Positions 18,154 to 27,104 of a stretch of 64,000 nucleotides of DNA are shown one piece after another. The stretch covers positions 2,232,001-2,296,000 of the forward strand of contig NZ_BLWC01000001.1 of the NCBI RefSeq assembly GCF_013167895.1. The letters run 5' to 3'. Numbering within the stretch: the first letter of the stretch is position 1; every line of letters begins with the position of its first letter. The position numbers and the translations under genes were made by a program. The DNA comes from Streptomyces fulvorobeus (GTDB lineage: Bacteria; Actinomycetota; Actinomycetes; Streptomycetales; Streptomycetaceae). The notes beneath the pieces were generated by a model. It had not been told where the DNA came from. It searched no databases and saw only the letters and a program-made list of their open reading frames with translations.

Positions 18154-18629
18154 GCCCCACCGCTCCGACCGTTTCCGAGCTCATCGCCCAGGAGCGCAGC
18201 CTGACGCTGCCGCACTTCGGCTACGACGACGCCTACGCGCTCGGCACTCTCCTCGTCAGGCTGGCGCGCGCCCGGCACGCCCCGGTCGCGATCGACATCC
18301 GGCGCGGCGCGCAGCAGTTGTTCCACGCGGCGCTGCCCGGCTCGACCGCGGACAACGACGCGTGGATCGACCGCAAGCGCCGGGTGGTGGAGCGGTACGC
18401 GGAGAGTTCGTACCTGGTCGGCACCCGCTTCCGGGCGAAGGGAACCACGTTCGAGGAGTCCTCGCGCCTGGACCCGGACGTCTACGCGGCTCACGGCGGC
18501 TCGTTCCCGATCGCGGTCGAGGGCGCGGGCGTCATCGGCTCGGTCACGGTCTCCGGGCTGCCGCAGGCCGAGGACCACGCGCTGGTCGTCGAGGCACTGG
18601 AGCAGTTCGCCACCGAGCTGACCGGCTGA
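18150..18629 (+). CDS. UPF0303 / GlcG-HbpS-like (DUF336) protein
   Basis: The 159-residue protein resembles the UPF0303 group (DUF336 fold): features include IDIRRGAQQLFHAAL, DNDAWIDRKRRVV and GSFPIAVEGAGVIGSVTVSGLPQAEDH. Members of this fold bind heme or small ligands, but no activity is established for UPF0303. The start overlaps the oxidoreductase stop (ATGA at 18150), so the two are translationally coupled, which suggests it works on the same pathway. Confidence 0.87.
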   Translation: MSPTAPTVSELIAQERSLTLPHFGYDDAYALGTLLVRLARARHAPVAIDIRRGAQQLFHAALPGSTADNDAWIDRKRRVVERYAESSYLVGTRFRAKGTTFEESSRLDPDVYAAHGGSFPIAVEGAGVIGSVTVSGLPQAEDHALVVEALEQFATELTG

Positions 18630-18800
18630 CCGGCAGCGGGCGGGGCCGACCGGGCCGGCGGGTGCCGGATGGAAGACGATCACCTGTCGGAAGGGCAGCA
18701 CGACGGGGTGCCGGCCTCGCGAGAGCTGACGGGTCGGCCCCGCCGGAATCCATAGTGTTGCATGGTGATGGTTGTTGCAAGTAACTCGCAATAACGGCCC

Positions 18801-18830
18801 GGGCCGGGAAGCCTGTGTGCTTCCCGGCCC
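18801..18830. terminator. Terminator between convergent genes
   Basis: A perfect 12-bp G/C-rich stem (18801-18812 with 18819-18830), loop CTGTGT. No T-run follows, as is common in Streptomyces. The remainder of the gap 18630-18911 has an AT-richer stretch around 18750-18795 with repeated TTGCAA-like words. Confidence 0.75.
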
Positions 18831-18911
18831 GCCCGCCGGTGTACGGAGGACGCGAGCCCTCCGGCCCTTCCACGGTCCGCAGGAGCTGTCAGGCGCCCCG
18901 CGGGACAGCGG

Positions 18912-19769
18912 TCAGGCGTCCTTCAGTTCCTGCCGCTGCCGTCCGAGCCCCTCGACCTCCAGCTCGACGACGTCGCCCGCCCTGAGATACGGCTTGGGCT
19001 CGGGCTGCCCCATGGCCACCCCGGCCGGTGTACCGGTGTTGATGACATCGCCCGGGTACAGCGTCATGAAGTGGCTGAGGTAGCGGACGACCTCCCCCAC
19101 CGGGAAGATCTGGTCGGCGGTGCTGCCGTCCTGCTTCAGCTCGCCGTTGACCCAGAGCCTCAGGGACAGGGCCTGCGGGTCGGGCACCTCGTCGGCGGTC
19201 ACCAGCCAGGGGCCCAGCGGGTTGAACGTCTCGCAGTTCTTGCCCTTGTCCCAGGTGCCGCCGCGCTCGATCTGGAACTCGCGCTCGGAGACGTCGTGCG
19301 CCGTGGCGTAGCCGGCCACGTGGGCGAGCCCCTCCTCGGCGGAGTCCAGGTAGCGGGCGGTCCGCCCGATGACGACCGCGAGCTCGACCTCCCAGTCGGT
19401 CTTGCGGGAACCGCGCGGCACCAGCACGGTGTCCTGGGGCCCCACGACGGTGTCCGGTGCCTTGAAGAACAGGATCGGCTCCGAGGGGATCGCCGCGCCG
19501 GCCTCGGTGGCGTGGTCGTGGTAGTTCAGCCCGATGCACACGATCTTGCCGATCCGGGCGAGCGGCGGCCCCACCCGCACGCCGTCCGCGGCCAGCTCGG
19601 GCAGTTCGCCCGCCTCGGCCGCGGACCGTATCCGGGCGAGCGCCGACGCGTCCGCCAGCAGCCCGCCGTCGACGTCGCCGACGAGGCCCGACAGGTCACG
19701 CAGGGTTCCGTCCTGGTCGAGCAGAGCGGGACGCTCCGCGCCCGCCGTACCGACTCGAAGCAGCTTCAA
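18912..19769 (-). CDS. Fumarylacetoacetate hydrolase-family enzyme
   Basis: The 285-residue protein has a short N-terminal domain and a C-terminal FAH fold, with KIVCIGLNYHDHATEAG near residue 68, EVELAVVIGR, and TGTPAGVAMG near the end. The Glu/Glu/Asp metal ligands of the family appear to be present. Family members hydrolyse or decarboxylate C-C bonds of acylpyruvates and ring-cleavage products in aromatic or sugar-acid breakdown. I take TTG 19769 as start, giving MKLLRVGTAG, because GGGAGA precedes it at normal spacing and homologous proteins commonly begin so. Exact substrate unknown. Confidence 0.88.
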   Translation of the reverse strand: MKLLRVGTAGAERPALLDQDGTLRDLSGLVGDVDGGLLADASALARIRSAAEAGELPELAADGVRVGPPLARIGKIVCIGLNYHDHATEAGAAIPSEPILFFKAPDTVVGPQDTVLVPRGSRKTDWEVELAVVIGRTARYLDSAEEGLAHVAGYATAHDVSEREFQIERGGTWDKGKNCETFNPLGPWLVTADEVPDPQALSLRLWVNGELKQDGSTADQIFPVGEVVRYLSHFMTLYPGDVINTGTPAGVAMGQPEPKPYLRAGDVVELEVEGLGRQRQELKDA

Positions 19770-19919
19770 CGGTCCATCTCCCAAGGTCGAGATCGAGCCC
19801 GTCGGTGGTTGCGGCCATCGAATGGGCTTGGCCGATCCTCCAAGACGGCGGATCACCTGGCAAGACCCCGTTCACGCACTGGACCCGCCTGCCCCCCTCC
19901 TCCGCCATCCCCGCCCGCC

Positions 19920-20690
19920 TCACACCGCGGCGGTGACGGGGGTGCCCGGTGCCGTCAGGTCGCGGTACAGGCAGGCCCGCTCGATCGCGGTCCAGGTGGT
20001 GCTGGTCACCACGTAGAGAGCGGCGGCGAGCGGTACGAAGGCCACGGTGAAGAGCGTCATGAAGGACATCAGCGGCATCAGTCCCGTGATCGCGTCCATG
20101 CCGGGGACCGGCCGGCCGTCGGGGCCCGTGGCGGGGGTCATCGGGTGGGCGGCCATCTGACGCTTCGTATGCCCGTAGCTGAAGGTGGCGACGGCGGCGA
20201 CGATCACGAAGAGCGCCAGGTGGACGAGGCCCTGCGCCCCGAAGGCGCCGCCCTCGCCTGCCAGGTCGTACCAGCGGGTGCCGAGGGGGGTCTCGAAGAG
20301 CCGGTGGCCGAGCAGGGCGTTGGGCTCGCCGCCGATCCGCGCGCTGGAGAAGAGGTGGTACAGCAGGAAGAAGGCGGGGGCCTGGAGAAGGCTCGGCAGG
20401 CATCCGGAGAGCGGGGAGACCTTCTCGGCGGCGTGCAGTTCCGCGAGCGCCTTCCGCATCCGCTCGGGGTTCCTCGCGTGCTTCTCGCGCACCGCGGCGA
20501 TCTTGGGCTGGAGCCTGGTCCGCGCCTTCTGGCCCCGGGCGGCCGCCCGCGACAGGGGATGTACGGCGAGCCGTACGAGGGCGGTGAACAGGACGATCGC
20601 GGCGGCGGTGGACGCCGTGTGGAAGAGCGGCTGGAGCAGGTCGGCGAGCGAGCCGACCAGGCTCGCGAAGGCGGACATGAAAGCGGACAT
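19920..20690 (-). CDS. YidC/Oxa1-family membrane protein insertase (paralogue)
   Basis: The 256-residue polytopic membrane protein matches the YidC core: a cytoplasmic coiled hairpin (RTRLQPKIAAVREKHARNPERMRKAL), conserved arginine in the hydrophilic groove region (VRLAVHPLSRAAARGQ), LSGCLPSLLQAPAFFLLYHL and a late membrane segment near LMPLMSFMTLFTVAFVPLAAALYV. It inserts membrane proteins with or without SecYEG. Streptomyces normally carry the main YidC next to rnpA/rpmH near oriC; this shorter copy has no such neighbours and is a second version. The start at ATG 20690 has GGAGGG upstream. It lies 109 bases downstream of the DUF6412-like gene on the same strand. Confidence 0.9.
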   Translation of the reverse strand: MSAFMSAFASLVGSLADLLQPLFHTASTAAAIVLFTALVRLAVHPLSRAAARGQKARTRLQPKIAAVREKHARNPERMRKALAELHAAEKVSPLSGCLPSLLQAPAFFLLYHLFSSARIGGEPNALLGHRLFETPLGTRWYDLAGEGGAFGAQGLVHLALFVIVAAVATFSYGHTKRQMAAHPMTPATGPDGRPVPGMDAITGLMPLMSFMTLFTVAFVPLAAALYVVTSTTWTAIERACLYRDLTAPGTPVTAAV

Positions 20691-20799
20691 GGGTGAGCCC
20701 TCCGGGGGTCTCGTCGTGCCGGGAGTACGTACTCGGCGGGACGGCCCACGCGGGGTGCACAGGTGGTGCTGGTGCGGCATTCCTGCTGCGGTGAAGCCC

Positions 20800-21129
20800 C
20801 TACGCGGCCGTCAGGAGGGCGCGGCCGGGTGCGCGGGGCCGGGTGCGGCCCCGTGCGTCGGGGTCCCGCTGGGGCAGGAACGCGGTGCGCTTCTCCCGGT
20901 CGCGGATGGCTGTGCGGACCCGGGTGCGGGGCACGGGGACGGCGCAGCGCGCGCTGATGACGGCGCAGACCAGCAGAGCGGAACCGGCTGCGGCGGTCGC
21001 GGCGAGCGCGACCGCGGCGGAGAGGCCGCCGCCCTCGGCGAGGAGGACCGCGGTGAGGAGGAGCACGATCGGACCGAGGGGGCGCAGCAGCCGGGCGAAG
21101 GAGCCACGGAGACGGTTCGCGTCGCGCAT
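20800..21129 (-). CDS. Small membrane protein, DUF6412-like
   Basis: The 109-residue protein has two hydrophobic segments (PLGPIVLLLTAVLLAEGGG and the VALAATAAAGSALLVCAVI region) and a basic, proline-rich C-terminal tail. ATG 21129 follows GGAGGAGGGG. The family is found next to the second YidC gene in Streptomyces, as here, so I infer a role alongside that insertase, but no function is known. Confidence 0.75.
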   Translation of the reverse strand: MRDANRLRGSFARLLRPLGPIVLLLTAVLLAEGGGLSAAVALAATAAAGSALLVCAVISARCAVPVPRTRVRTAIRDREKRTAFLPQRDPDARGRTRPRAPGRALLTAA

Positions 21130-21257
21130 CGGCCCCTCCTCCGCCACGGTCACCACGGTCACGGTCCTGCGGAGCGCGCGTACACGCGTTCGCCCCTCAG
21201 GCCGTTATACACGATGCCCGGGCGGGGTCCGGGCGGAAGGCGTTTAAGGTTCAGGCC

Positions 21258-22277
21258 ATGAGCAGACGGGGCCCGACGCTCGAAGACGTGGCGCGGGAGG
21301 CGGGGGTGTCCCGGGCGACGGTGTCGCGGGTCGTGAACGGGGTACGCAACGTCGACCCCGGCATCCAGGATCTGGTACGCCATGCGATCGACCGCACGGG
21401 GTACGCGCCCAACCGGGCGGCCAGGTCCCTGGTGACCCGGCGCGCCGGCACCGTGGCGCTCGTCGTCTCCGGCGCGGGGGACGCGTTCGCCGCCAGGGTC
21501 TTCGCCGACCCCTTCTTCGGCCGGGTCGTCAGCGGCGCCCTCGGATACCTGAGGGGCCGGGGCATCCACCCCGTGCTGATGTTCGCCGAGTCGGAGCAGG
21601 CCAGGGACCAGGCGGTCGACTATCTGCGCCAGGGCGGCGCGGACGGCGCGCTGGTGGTCTCCATCCAGTCCGCCGATCCCCTGCCGGAGCTGCTGACCGC
21701 CGCCGGGGTCCCCACCGTCCTGTTCACCCGTCCCGACCGGTCGGAACAGGTCAGCTACGTCGACCTGGACCACTACACCGGTGCGCGGCTGGCAGCCGAG
21801 CACCTGCTGGCCAGGGGGTGCCGCCGGATCGCCACGATCCGCGCGCCCCTGGACATCTCGGCCGCCCGCGAGCGGCTCGGCGGGTTCCGCGACACCCTGG
21901 CACGGGCCGGCCAGCACCACCCGCCGGTCGTCGAGGGCACGTTCACCCTCGACAGCGGCGCGGTGGCGATGGCCCGGCTGCTGGCGGAGCACCCCGGGGT
22001 CGACGGGGTGTTCGCGGCCAACGACCTGATGGCCCAGGGCGCCTGCCAGGTCCTGCGGGAACAGGGCAGGCGCATCCCCGGGGACGTGGCCGTCATCGGC
22101 TTCGACGACTCGGGCATCGCCGTGACGTGCCGGCCGCCGCTGACCACCGTGCGCCAGCCGGTCGAGCGGATGGCGGCGACCATGGCGCGGCTCCTCGAGG
22201 AGCAGGTGCGGGGCGTGCGCACCGAGCCCACGTCCATGGTCTTCACCCCCGAGCTGATCGTCCGCGAGTCCGCCTGA
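21258..22277 (+). CDS. LacI-family transcriptional repressor
   Basis: The 339-residue protein has an N-terminal LacI helix-turn-helix and hinge (TLEDVAREAGVSRATVSRVVNG; hinge near NRAARSLVTRR) and a periplasmic-binding-like effector domain. It is convergent with the GH1 beta-glucosidase gene, 36 bases away, and so probably senses a glucoside or other sugar imported by the adjacent ABC system. Typical LacI sites in Streptomyces are palindromes centred on CG such as GAGAGCGCTCTC; one such site occurs in this window at 34129. Confidence 0.92.
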   Translation: MSRRGPTLEDVAREAGVSRATVSRVVNGVRNVDPGIQDLVRHAIDRTGYAPNRAARSLVTRRAGTVALVVSGAGDAFAARVFADPFFGRVVSGALGYLRGRGIHPVLMFAESEQARDQAVDYLRQGGADGALVVSIQSADPLPELLTAAGVPTVLFTRPDRSEQVSYVDLDHYTGARLAAEHLLARGCRRIATIRAPLDISAARERLGGFRDTLARAGQHHPPVVEGTFTLDSGAVAMARLLAEHPGVDGVFAANDLMAQGACQVLREQGRRIPGDVAVIGFDDSGIAVTCRPPLTTVRQPVERMAATMARLLEEQVRGVRTEPTSMVFTPELIVRESA

Positions 22278-22282
22278 CCCCG

Positions 22283-22312
22283 GCGGCCGGGCCCGGCCGG
22301 GCGCCCGGCCGC
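22283..22312. terminator. G/C-rich hairpin between LacI and GH1 genes
   Basis: A 10-bp inverted repeat (GCGGCCGGGC at 22283-22292 with GCCCGGCCGC at 22303-22312) lies in the 36-base gap between the two convergent stop codons. No T-run is present. Confidence 0.5.
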
Positions 22313-22313
22313 G

Positions 22314-23668
22314 TCAGCCGTGCGCCTGCCGGTGGGCGGCGATGATCTCGGCGTACCGGTGGCCGCTGCTCTTGATGGTGCGGGTCTGTGTCGGGTAGTC
22401 GACGTGGATGAGGCCGAAGCGCGGCTCGTAGCCGTACGCCCACTCGAAGTTGTCCAGCAGCGACCAGGCGTAGTACCCGGCCAGCGGCGCTCCCTTGCGG
22501 ACCGCGCGGGCGCAGGCGGCCACGTGCTGCTCCAGGTAGCCGGTCCTCTCCGGGTCGTGGACGGAGCCGTCGGCGTTCCGGCTGTCCGGGAAGGCGGAGC
22601 CGTTCTCGGTGACGTAGATCCGGCCGACCCCGTAGTCGTCGGTGAGGCGCATCAGCAGCGCCTCCAGGCCGTCCGCGTCGATCTGCCAGTCCAGTCCGGT
22701 GCGCGGCACGTCCGGCAGGCGGATCTCCCGGGCGTACGGGGCGGGCCCCTGCGGGTCGTCGGTGACGGTCGCCGGGAAGTAGTAGTTGAGACCGTGCCAG
22801 TCGAGGGGCGCGGCGATCGTGTCGAGGTCGCCGGGGCGCTCGGGCAGCTCGACCCCGTACACCTCGCGCATGTCGGCGGGGAAGCCCCTGCCGTACACCG
22901 GGTCGAGCCACCAGCGGTTGATGTGCCCGTCCAGGCGGGCGGCCGCCGCGATGTCCTCGGAGCGGGTGGAGGCGGCGGCCACCGTCGAGTGGTTGGTGAC
23001 GAGGCCGATCTGCGCGCCGGGGGCCGCCGCGCGGATCGCCTGGGTGGCGAGGCCGTGGGCGAGCAGCAGGTGGTAGGAGGCCCGTACGGCGGTCGTGAGG
23101 TCGGTGATGCCCGGGGCCATCCGGCCTTCGAGGTGGCCGATCCAGGCGGAGCAGAGCGGCTCGTTCAGGGTGGCCCACTGGGTGACCCGGTCACCGAGGC
23201 GTCCGGCGACGACGGAGGCGTACGCGGCGAAGTGCTCGGCCGTTTCGCGTTCCGCCCAGCCGCCCCGGTCCTGGAGCGCCTGGGGAAGGTCCCAGTGGTA
23301 GGCGGTGACCGAGGGGGTGATGCCGGCGTCGAGGAGTCCGTCGACGAGGCGGTCGTAGAAGTCGAGTCCGGCGTCGTTGACCGGACCGTCGCCGCCGGGG
23401 AGGACCCGGGGCCAGGCGAGGGAGAGGCGGTAGGTGTCGGTGCCGAGCCGCTTCATCAGCGCGATGTCCTCGGGCCACCGGTGGTAGTGGTCGCAGGCGT
23501 CGTCACCGTGGTCACCGTTGTCGGTCTTCCCGGGGGTGTGGGAGAACGTGTCCCAGATGGAGGGGCCCCGGCCGTCCGCCGTGACGGCGCCCTCGATCTG
23601 GTAGGCGGAGGTGGCGGTACCCCAGGCGAAGTCGCGGGGAAGGCGGCAAGGTCGATGGATGCGGACAC
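22314..23668 (-). CDS. GH1 beta-glucosidase (frameshifted near the N-terminus)
   Basis: A family 1 glycoside hydrolase of about 451 residues. The acid/base Glu is in ATLNEPLCS and the nucleophile Glu in [25 protein letters not shown] marks the usual N-terminus. The first eleven codons from GTG 23668 ([11 protein letters not shown]) are separated from the rest by a frameshift at the GGGG run 23636-23639, where one more base restores AAFPRDFAWG. It would hydrolyse cellobiose or other beta-glucosides in the cytoplasm after import. No signal peptide is seen. It is the last gene of the sugar importer operon, 55 bases after the second permease. Confidence 0.92.
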
Positions 23669-23723
23669 AGGGGACCTCTCTGGGTTGTCCGTGGGTGGGA
23701 GGCAGGGTCGGGGACCGCTGCGG

Positions 23724-24599
23724 CTACTTGACGGCGCCGGCGGTCAGGCCGGTGACGAGGTAGCGCTGGAGGAGGAGGAAACCGGCGACCACGGGCACGC
23801 TCACGACGAGGGAGGCGGCCATGATCTGGTTCCAGTACACGTCGTTCTGGGTGGAGTAGCCCTGGAGGCCGACGGCGAGTGTCCGGGTGGACTCGTTGGT
23901 CATGACGGACGCGAAGAGCACTTCGCCCCAGGCGGTCATGAACGCGTAGACGGCGACGGCGACTATGCCGGGGATCGCGGCGGGCACGATGACCCGGAAC
24001 AGCGCCCCGAGCGGTCCGCAGCCGTCGACCTTGGCCGCCTCGTCGAGATCCCGGGGTACGGAGTCGAAGTACCCGATCAGCATCCAGATGGAGAACGGCA
24101 GCGAGAAGGTCAGGTAGGTGAGGATGAGCCCGGCCCGCGAGCCGAAGAGCGCGATGCCGGTGGCGTTGCCGATGTTGACGTAGATGAGGAAGAGCGGCAG
24201 CAGGAAGAGGATGCCGGGGAACATCTGGGTGGACAGCACCGTCACGGTGAAGACGCGCTTGCCGCGGAATTCGTACCGGCTGACGGCGTAGGCCGCGAAG
24301 ACGGCGATGACCACGGATAGGACCGTCGCGGAACCGGCCACGATCAGCGAGTTGAGGAAGTAGTCGGCGAGCGGGACGGTCTCCCAGATGTCGAAGTAGG
24401 GACGGATGGTGAGCCCCGAGGGAATCCACTGGAACTTCCCCGAGACGTCCTGGAGCGGCTTGAGCGAGCTGGAGACCATCACGAAGACCGGCAGCACCAC
24501 GAACACCGTGAGCAGCGAGAGGAAGATCCGCCGGCTCCACAGGAACGACTGCGGCGGGGCCATGGGTGAGCGCGGCTGCGGCGCGGAGTGGCTAGACAT
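23724..24599 (-). CDS. Carbohydrate ABC transporter permease (MalG/CebG type)
   Basis: The 291-residue protein has six predicted hydrophobic segments and the CUT1-family cytoplasmic loop DLDEAAKVDGCGPLGALFRV with the EAA motif. The N-terminus begins MSSHSAPQPRSPMAPPQ before the first membrane helix. It starts inside the end of the upstream permease gene (8-base overlap). No ATPase gene is in the cluster; Streptomyces CUT1 importers share the multitask ATPase MsiK encoded elsewhere. Confidence 0.93.
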   Translation of the reverse strand: MSSHSAPQPRSPMAPPQSFLWSRRIFLSLLTVFVVLPVFVMVSSSLKPLQDVSGKFQWIPSGLTIRPYFDIWETVPLADYFLNSLIVAGSATVLSVVIAVFAAYAVSRYEFRGKRVFTVTVLSTQMFPGILFLLPLFLIYVNIGNATGIALFGSRAGLILTYLTFSLPFSIWMLIGYFDSVPRDLDEAAKVDGCGPLGALFRVIVPAAIPGIVAVAVYAFMTAWGEVLFASVMTNESTRTLAVGLQGYSTQNDVYWNQIMAASLVVSVPVVAGFLLLQRYLVTGLTAGAVK

Positions 24600-25608
24600 C
24601 GGTGGCCTTCCTTCCCCGTGAGGTGAAGAGGAGGTAGAGCCCCGTGACGACCAGCAGGAACAGGAGCAGCAGGACCGACATGGCGGAGCCCGTACCGAAG
24701 TTCCAGGTCTGGAACGAGGACTGGTAGATGTGGATGGAGATCAGGTCCGCGGACTCGGGCGCCGACTTGCCGAAGAGCACGAACGGCGTGTTGAAGTCGT
24801 TGAACGTCCACAGGAACAGGACGAGGACCAGGACCTGGTTGACCGGGCGCAGCGAGGGGAGCGTGATGCGGCGGATCTGCTGCCAGACGCCGGCCCCGTC
24901 GAGCGCGGCGGCCTCGTAGATCTCCCGGGGGATGTTCTGGAGCCCGGCCATCATGATGAGGAAGGCGAAGGGCCAGCCCTTCCACACCGCCACGACGAGC
25001 AGGGTGATGAAGCTGTTCTCGCCGATCAGCCAGAACGGCGGGCTGTCGGTGAGCCCGAGCTGGTCGTGGATCACGTGGTTGACCAGGCCGTTGTCCCGCT
25101 GGAACATGAACGCCCAGGTGATGACCGCCGCGTAGACGGGCAGCGCGTAGGGCACGAGGAACAGGGTGCGCAGGAAGCCCCGGCCGCGGAAGTTCTCCTG
25201 CATGAAGATCGCGGCGGCCGTGCCGATGAACCAGCACAGGGCCACCGAGGCGACGGTGAAGATGCAGGTGGTGACGAAGGACTTGAGGAGCGCCTGGCCC
25301 ACGGGGGCGTCGAAGTCGACCGCGAGGGCGTAGTTGTCCAGACCGGCCCAGGGGGCTGTGGTCCAGTCGCGCAGGTAGAACTGGGTGAGTTCCCTGAAGC
25401 TGACCACGATGCCGATGATCATCGGCACCAGGTGGACGAGGAGTTCCAGCAGGACGGCGGGGAGCAGCAGCAGGTAGGGCAGGCTGATACGGCGCAGCCG
25501 CCCGGAGCGGCGCTTGCGGGGCGCCGCTCCGGGGTTGTCCTTCGGTGCTGTCCGCGCGCCCGTGTGGTCGGGGGCTGCGGTGGTGGTCATGGTGGTGTCC
25601 GCACTCAC
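24592..25608 (-). CDS. Carbohydrate ABC transporter permease (MalF/CebF type)
   Basis: A 338-residue permease: a basic cytoplasmic N-terminus (PRKRRSGRLRRISLPY), six hydrophobic segments and the EAA loop [19 protein letters not shown]. Its start overlaps the stop of the binding-protein gene by four bases (ATGA type) and its end overlaps the second permease, so all three are a coupled unit. It forms the translocation channel with the MalG-type partner. Confidence 0.93.
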   Translation of the reverse strand: MSADTTMTTTAAPDHTGARTAPKDNPGAAPRKRRSGRLRRISLPYLLLLPAVLLELLVHLVPMIIGIVVSFRELTQFYLRDWTTAPWAGLDNYALAVDFDAPVGQALLKSFVTTCIFTVASVALCWFIGTAAAIFMQENFRGRGFLRTLFLVPYALPVYAAVITWAFMFQRDNGLVNHVIHDQLGLTDSPPFWLIGENSFITLLVVAVWKGWPFAFLIMMAGLQNIPREIYEAAALDGAGVWQQIRRITLPSLRPVNQVLVLVLFLWTFNDFNTPFVLFGKSAPESADLISIHIYQSSFQTWNFGTGSAMSVLLLLFLLVVTGLYLLFTSRGRKATDV

Positions 25609-26920
25609 TTCTTGGGCATCTGCTGCTGGGCCTTGTCGAGCTTGGACTTGACCGACGCCTCGGTCACCGGGCGTCCGGCGGCGGCGTCGGCGAAGAGCTC
25701 CTTGACCGCGGTGCCGACGACGGTCTCGAACTGCGACTCCTCGGGGACCTGGGGCAGGGCGGCGGCGCTGGTGGCGAGGGTCTCCCTGAGGACCGCGAGG
25801 GCCGGGCCGTTGAACGCGGGGTCCTCCTGCGCGGCCTTGACCGGCGGGATGGAGCCGTACGCCTTGTTGAGGACCTTCTGCTCCTCGTCACTGGTCATGA
25901 ACTTCACGAACTTCGTGGCGCCGTCGATGTTCTTGGTGTTCTTGAAGACGGCCATGTTGATGCCGGCCACCATGGAGTTGGTGCCGGTCCCCTCGCCCGG
26001 GGCGCCGGACTGCACCGGGGCGGGCGCGACCCCCACTCGTCCTCGTTCATGCCCTGGGACTTGAAGGTGGCGGACGCGGTCTGCCACAGGACCATCGCGG
26101 TCTTGTCGGTGGCGAAGTCGCTGAGGGACTGGTTCTGCGCGTACTCGGCGTTGCCGGGCGCGATGATCTTGTCCTTGGCCATCAGGTCGACGTACTGCTT
26201 GACGGCGGCGACGGCCCCGTCGGAGGTGAAGTCCGCCTTGCCGTCGGGGGTGAAGAAGTCGGCGCCGTGCTGTTTGCCGAGCACGAAGACCTGGTGGATG
26301 TTGTTGGAGAGGTTCGACCCCTCGGCGCCCAGGCCCCACTTGCCGTCCTTGGACAGCTTCTTGCCGGCGGCGGCGACCTCGTCCCAGGTGGCCGGCGGCT
26401 TGGTGATGCCGGCCTCCGCGAACATCTTCTTGTTGTAGTAGAGGGCGTACGCCATGGAGTAGAGCGGCACGGCCGAGGGGTCCTGGCCCTGGACGCCGGT
26501 CGAGCCGAGCGCCGACTCGACGAAGCGGTCCTTGCCGCCGATCTTGTCGAAGTTCTTCGCGTCCCACGGCAGCAGCGCGCCGCTGGCCTGGAGCGAGGCC
26601 GTCCAGGTGTTGCCGATGTTGAGGACGTCCGGGCCCTGGCCGGAGGTGGTCGCGGTGAGGATGCGGTTGAGCAGGTCGCCCCAGGGGACCACCTCCAGCT
26701 TCACCTTGATGCCGGTCTCCTTCTCGAACTTGTCGAGTTCCGGCTGAAGGACCTTCTTGTCGACTTCGAGGCTGGCACCCTGGTTGGAGGCCCAGTAGGT
26801 GAGGGTCTTCGGCTTCTCGTTGGAGCCCTCGGTACCGGACGATCCGCCACCACAGGCGGCCGCGGTGAGAACCAGTGAGAGGGTGACGGCACCGACGGCC
26901 GCGGCTCGGCTTCTGCGCAT
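25605..26920 (-). CDS. Sugar ABC transporter substrate-binding lipoprotein (frameshifted)
   Basis: The protein starts with a lipoprotein signal (LVLTAAACGGGSSG) and continues as a CUT1 solute-binding fold (TLTYWASNQGAS, then SMAYALYYNKKMFAEAGI). The frame shifts at the CCCCC run 26030-26034; adding one base restores MNEDEWGVAPAPVQSG and yields 438 residues. It should deliver an oligosaccharide, perhaps a beta-glucoside, judging by the GH1 gene downstream, to the two permeases. The divergent ROK gene is its probable regulator. Confidence 0.9.
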
Positions 26921-27011
26921 GTCGACAGGGGCCTTTCAGGAGGTGAGTGGCATCGGAGGGGAGATGGGCCGGAGCAGCGTCCCGCGTTCGGACCTCGAAG
27001 GCCCCTACGAC

Positions 27012-27033
27012 TTAATTTAGGATGTGAGTTAAA
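27012..27033. promoter_or_regulatory. A/T-rich operator or promoter island between SBP and ROK genes
   Basis: TTAATTTAGGATGTGAGTTAAA is a strikingly A/T-rich patch with inverted TTAA/TTTAA ends in an otherwise G/C-rich 184-base divergent gap. ROK repressors bind A/T-rich inverted repeats, and a -10 for the importer operon could also lie here. Assigned by position and composition only. Confidence 0.5.
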
Positions 27034-27104
27034 CCTCAAGCGAAGGTCGCGTCAAGGGCCTCGGCGCCTGTAGGTTGCGGGCAGGAACTTCAAAAGGGGG
27101 CAAG

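Noticed and set aside
21258..26920. Identification as the cebR-cebEFG-bglC locus
   Set aside because: The LacI gene is convergent at the far end, the gene divergent from the binding protein is a ROK regulator, and no CebR box TGGGAGCGCTCCCA was found upstream of the importer. A related but different sugar system is more likely.
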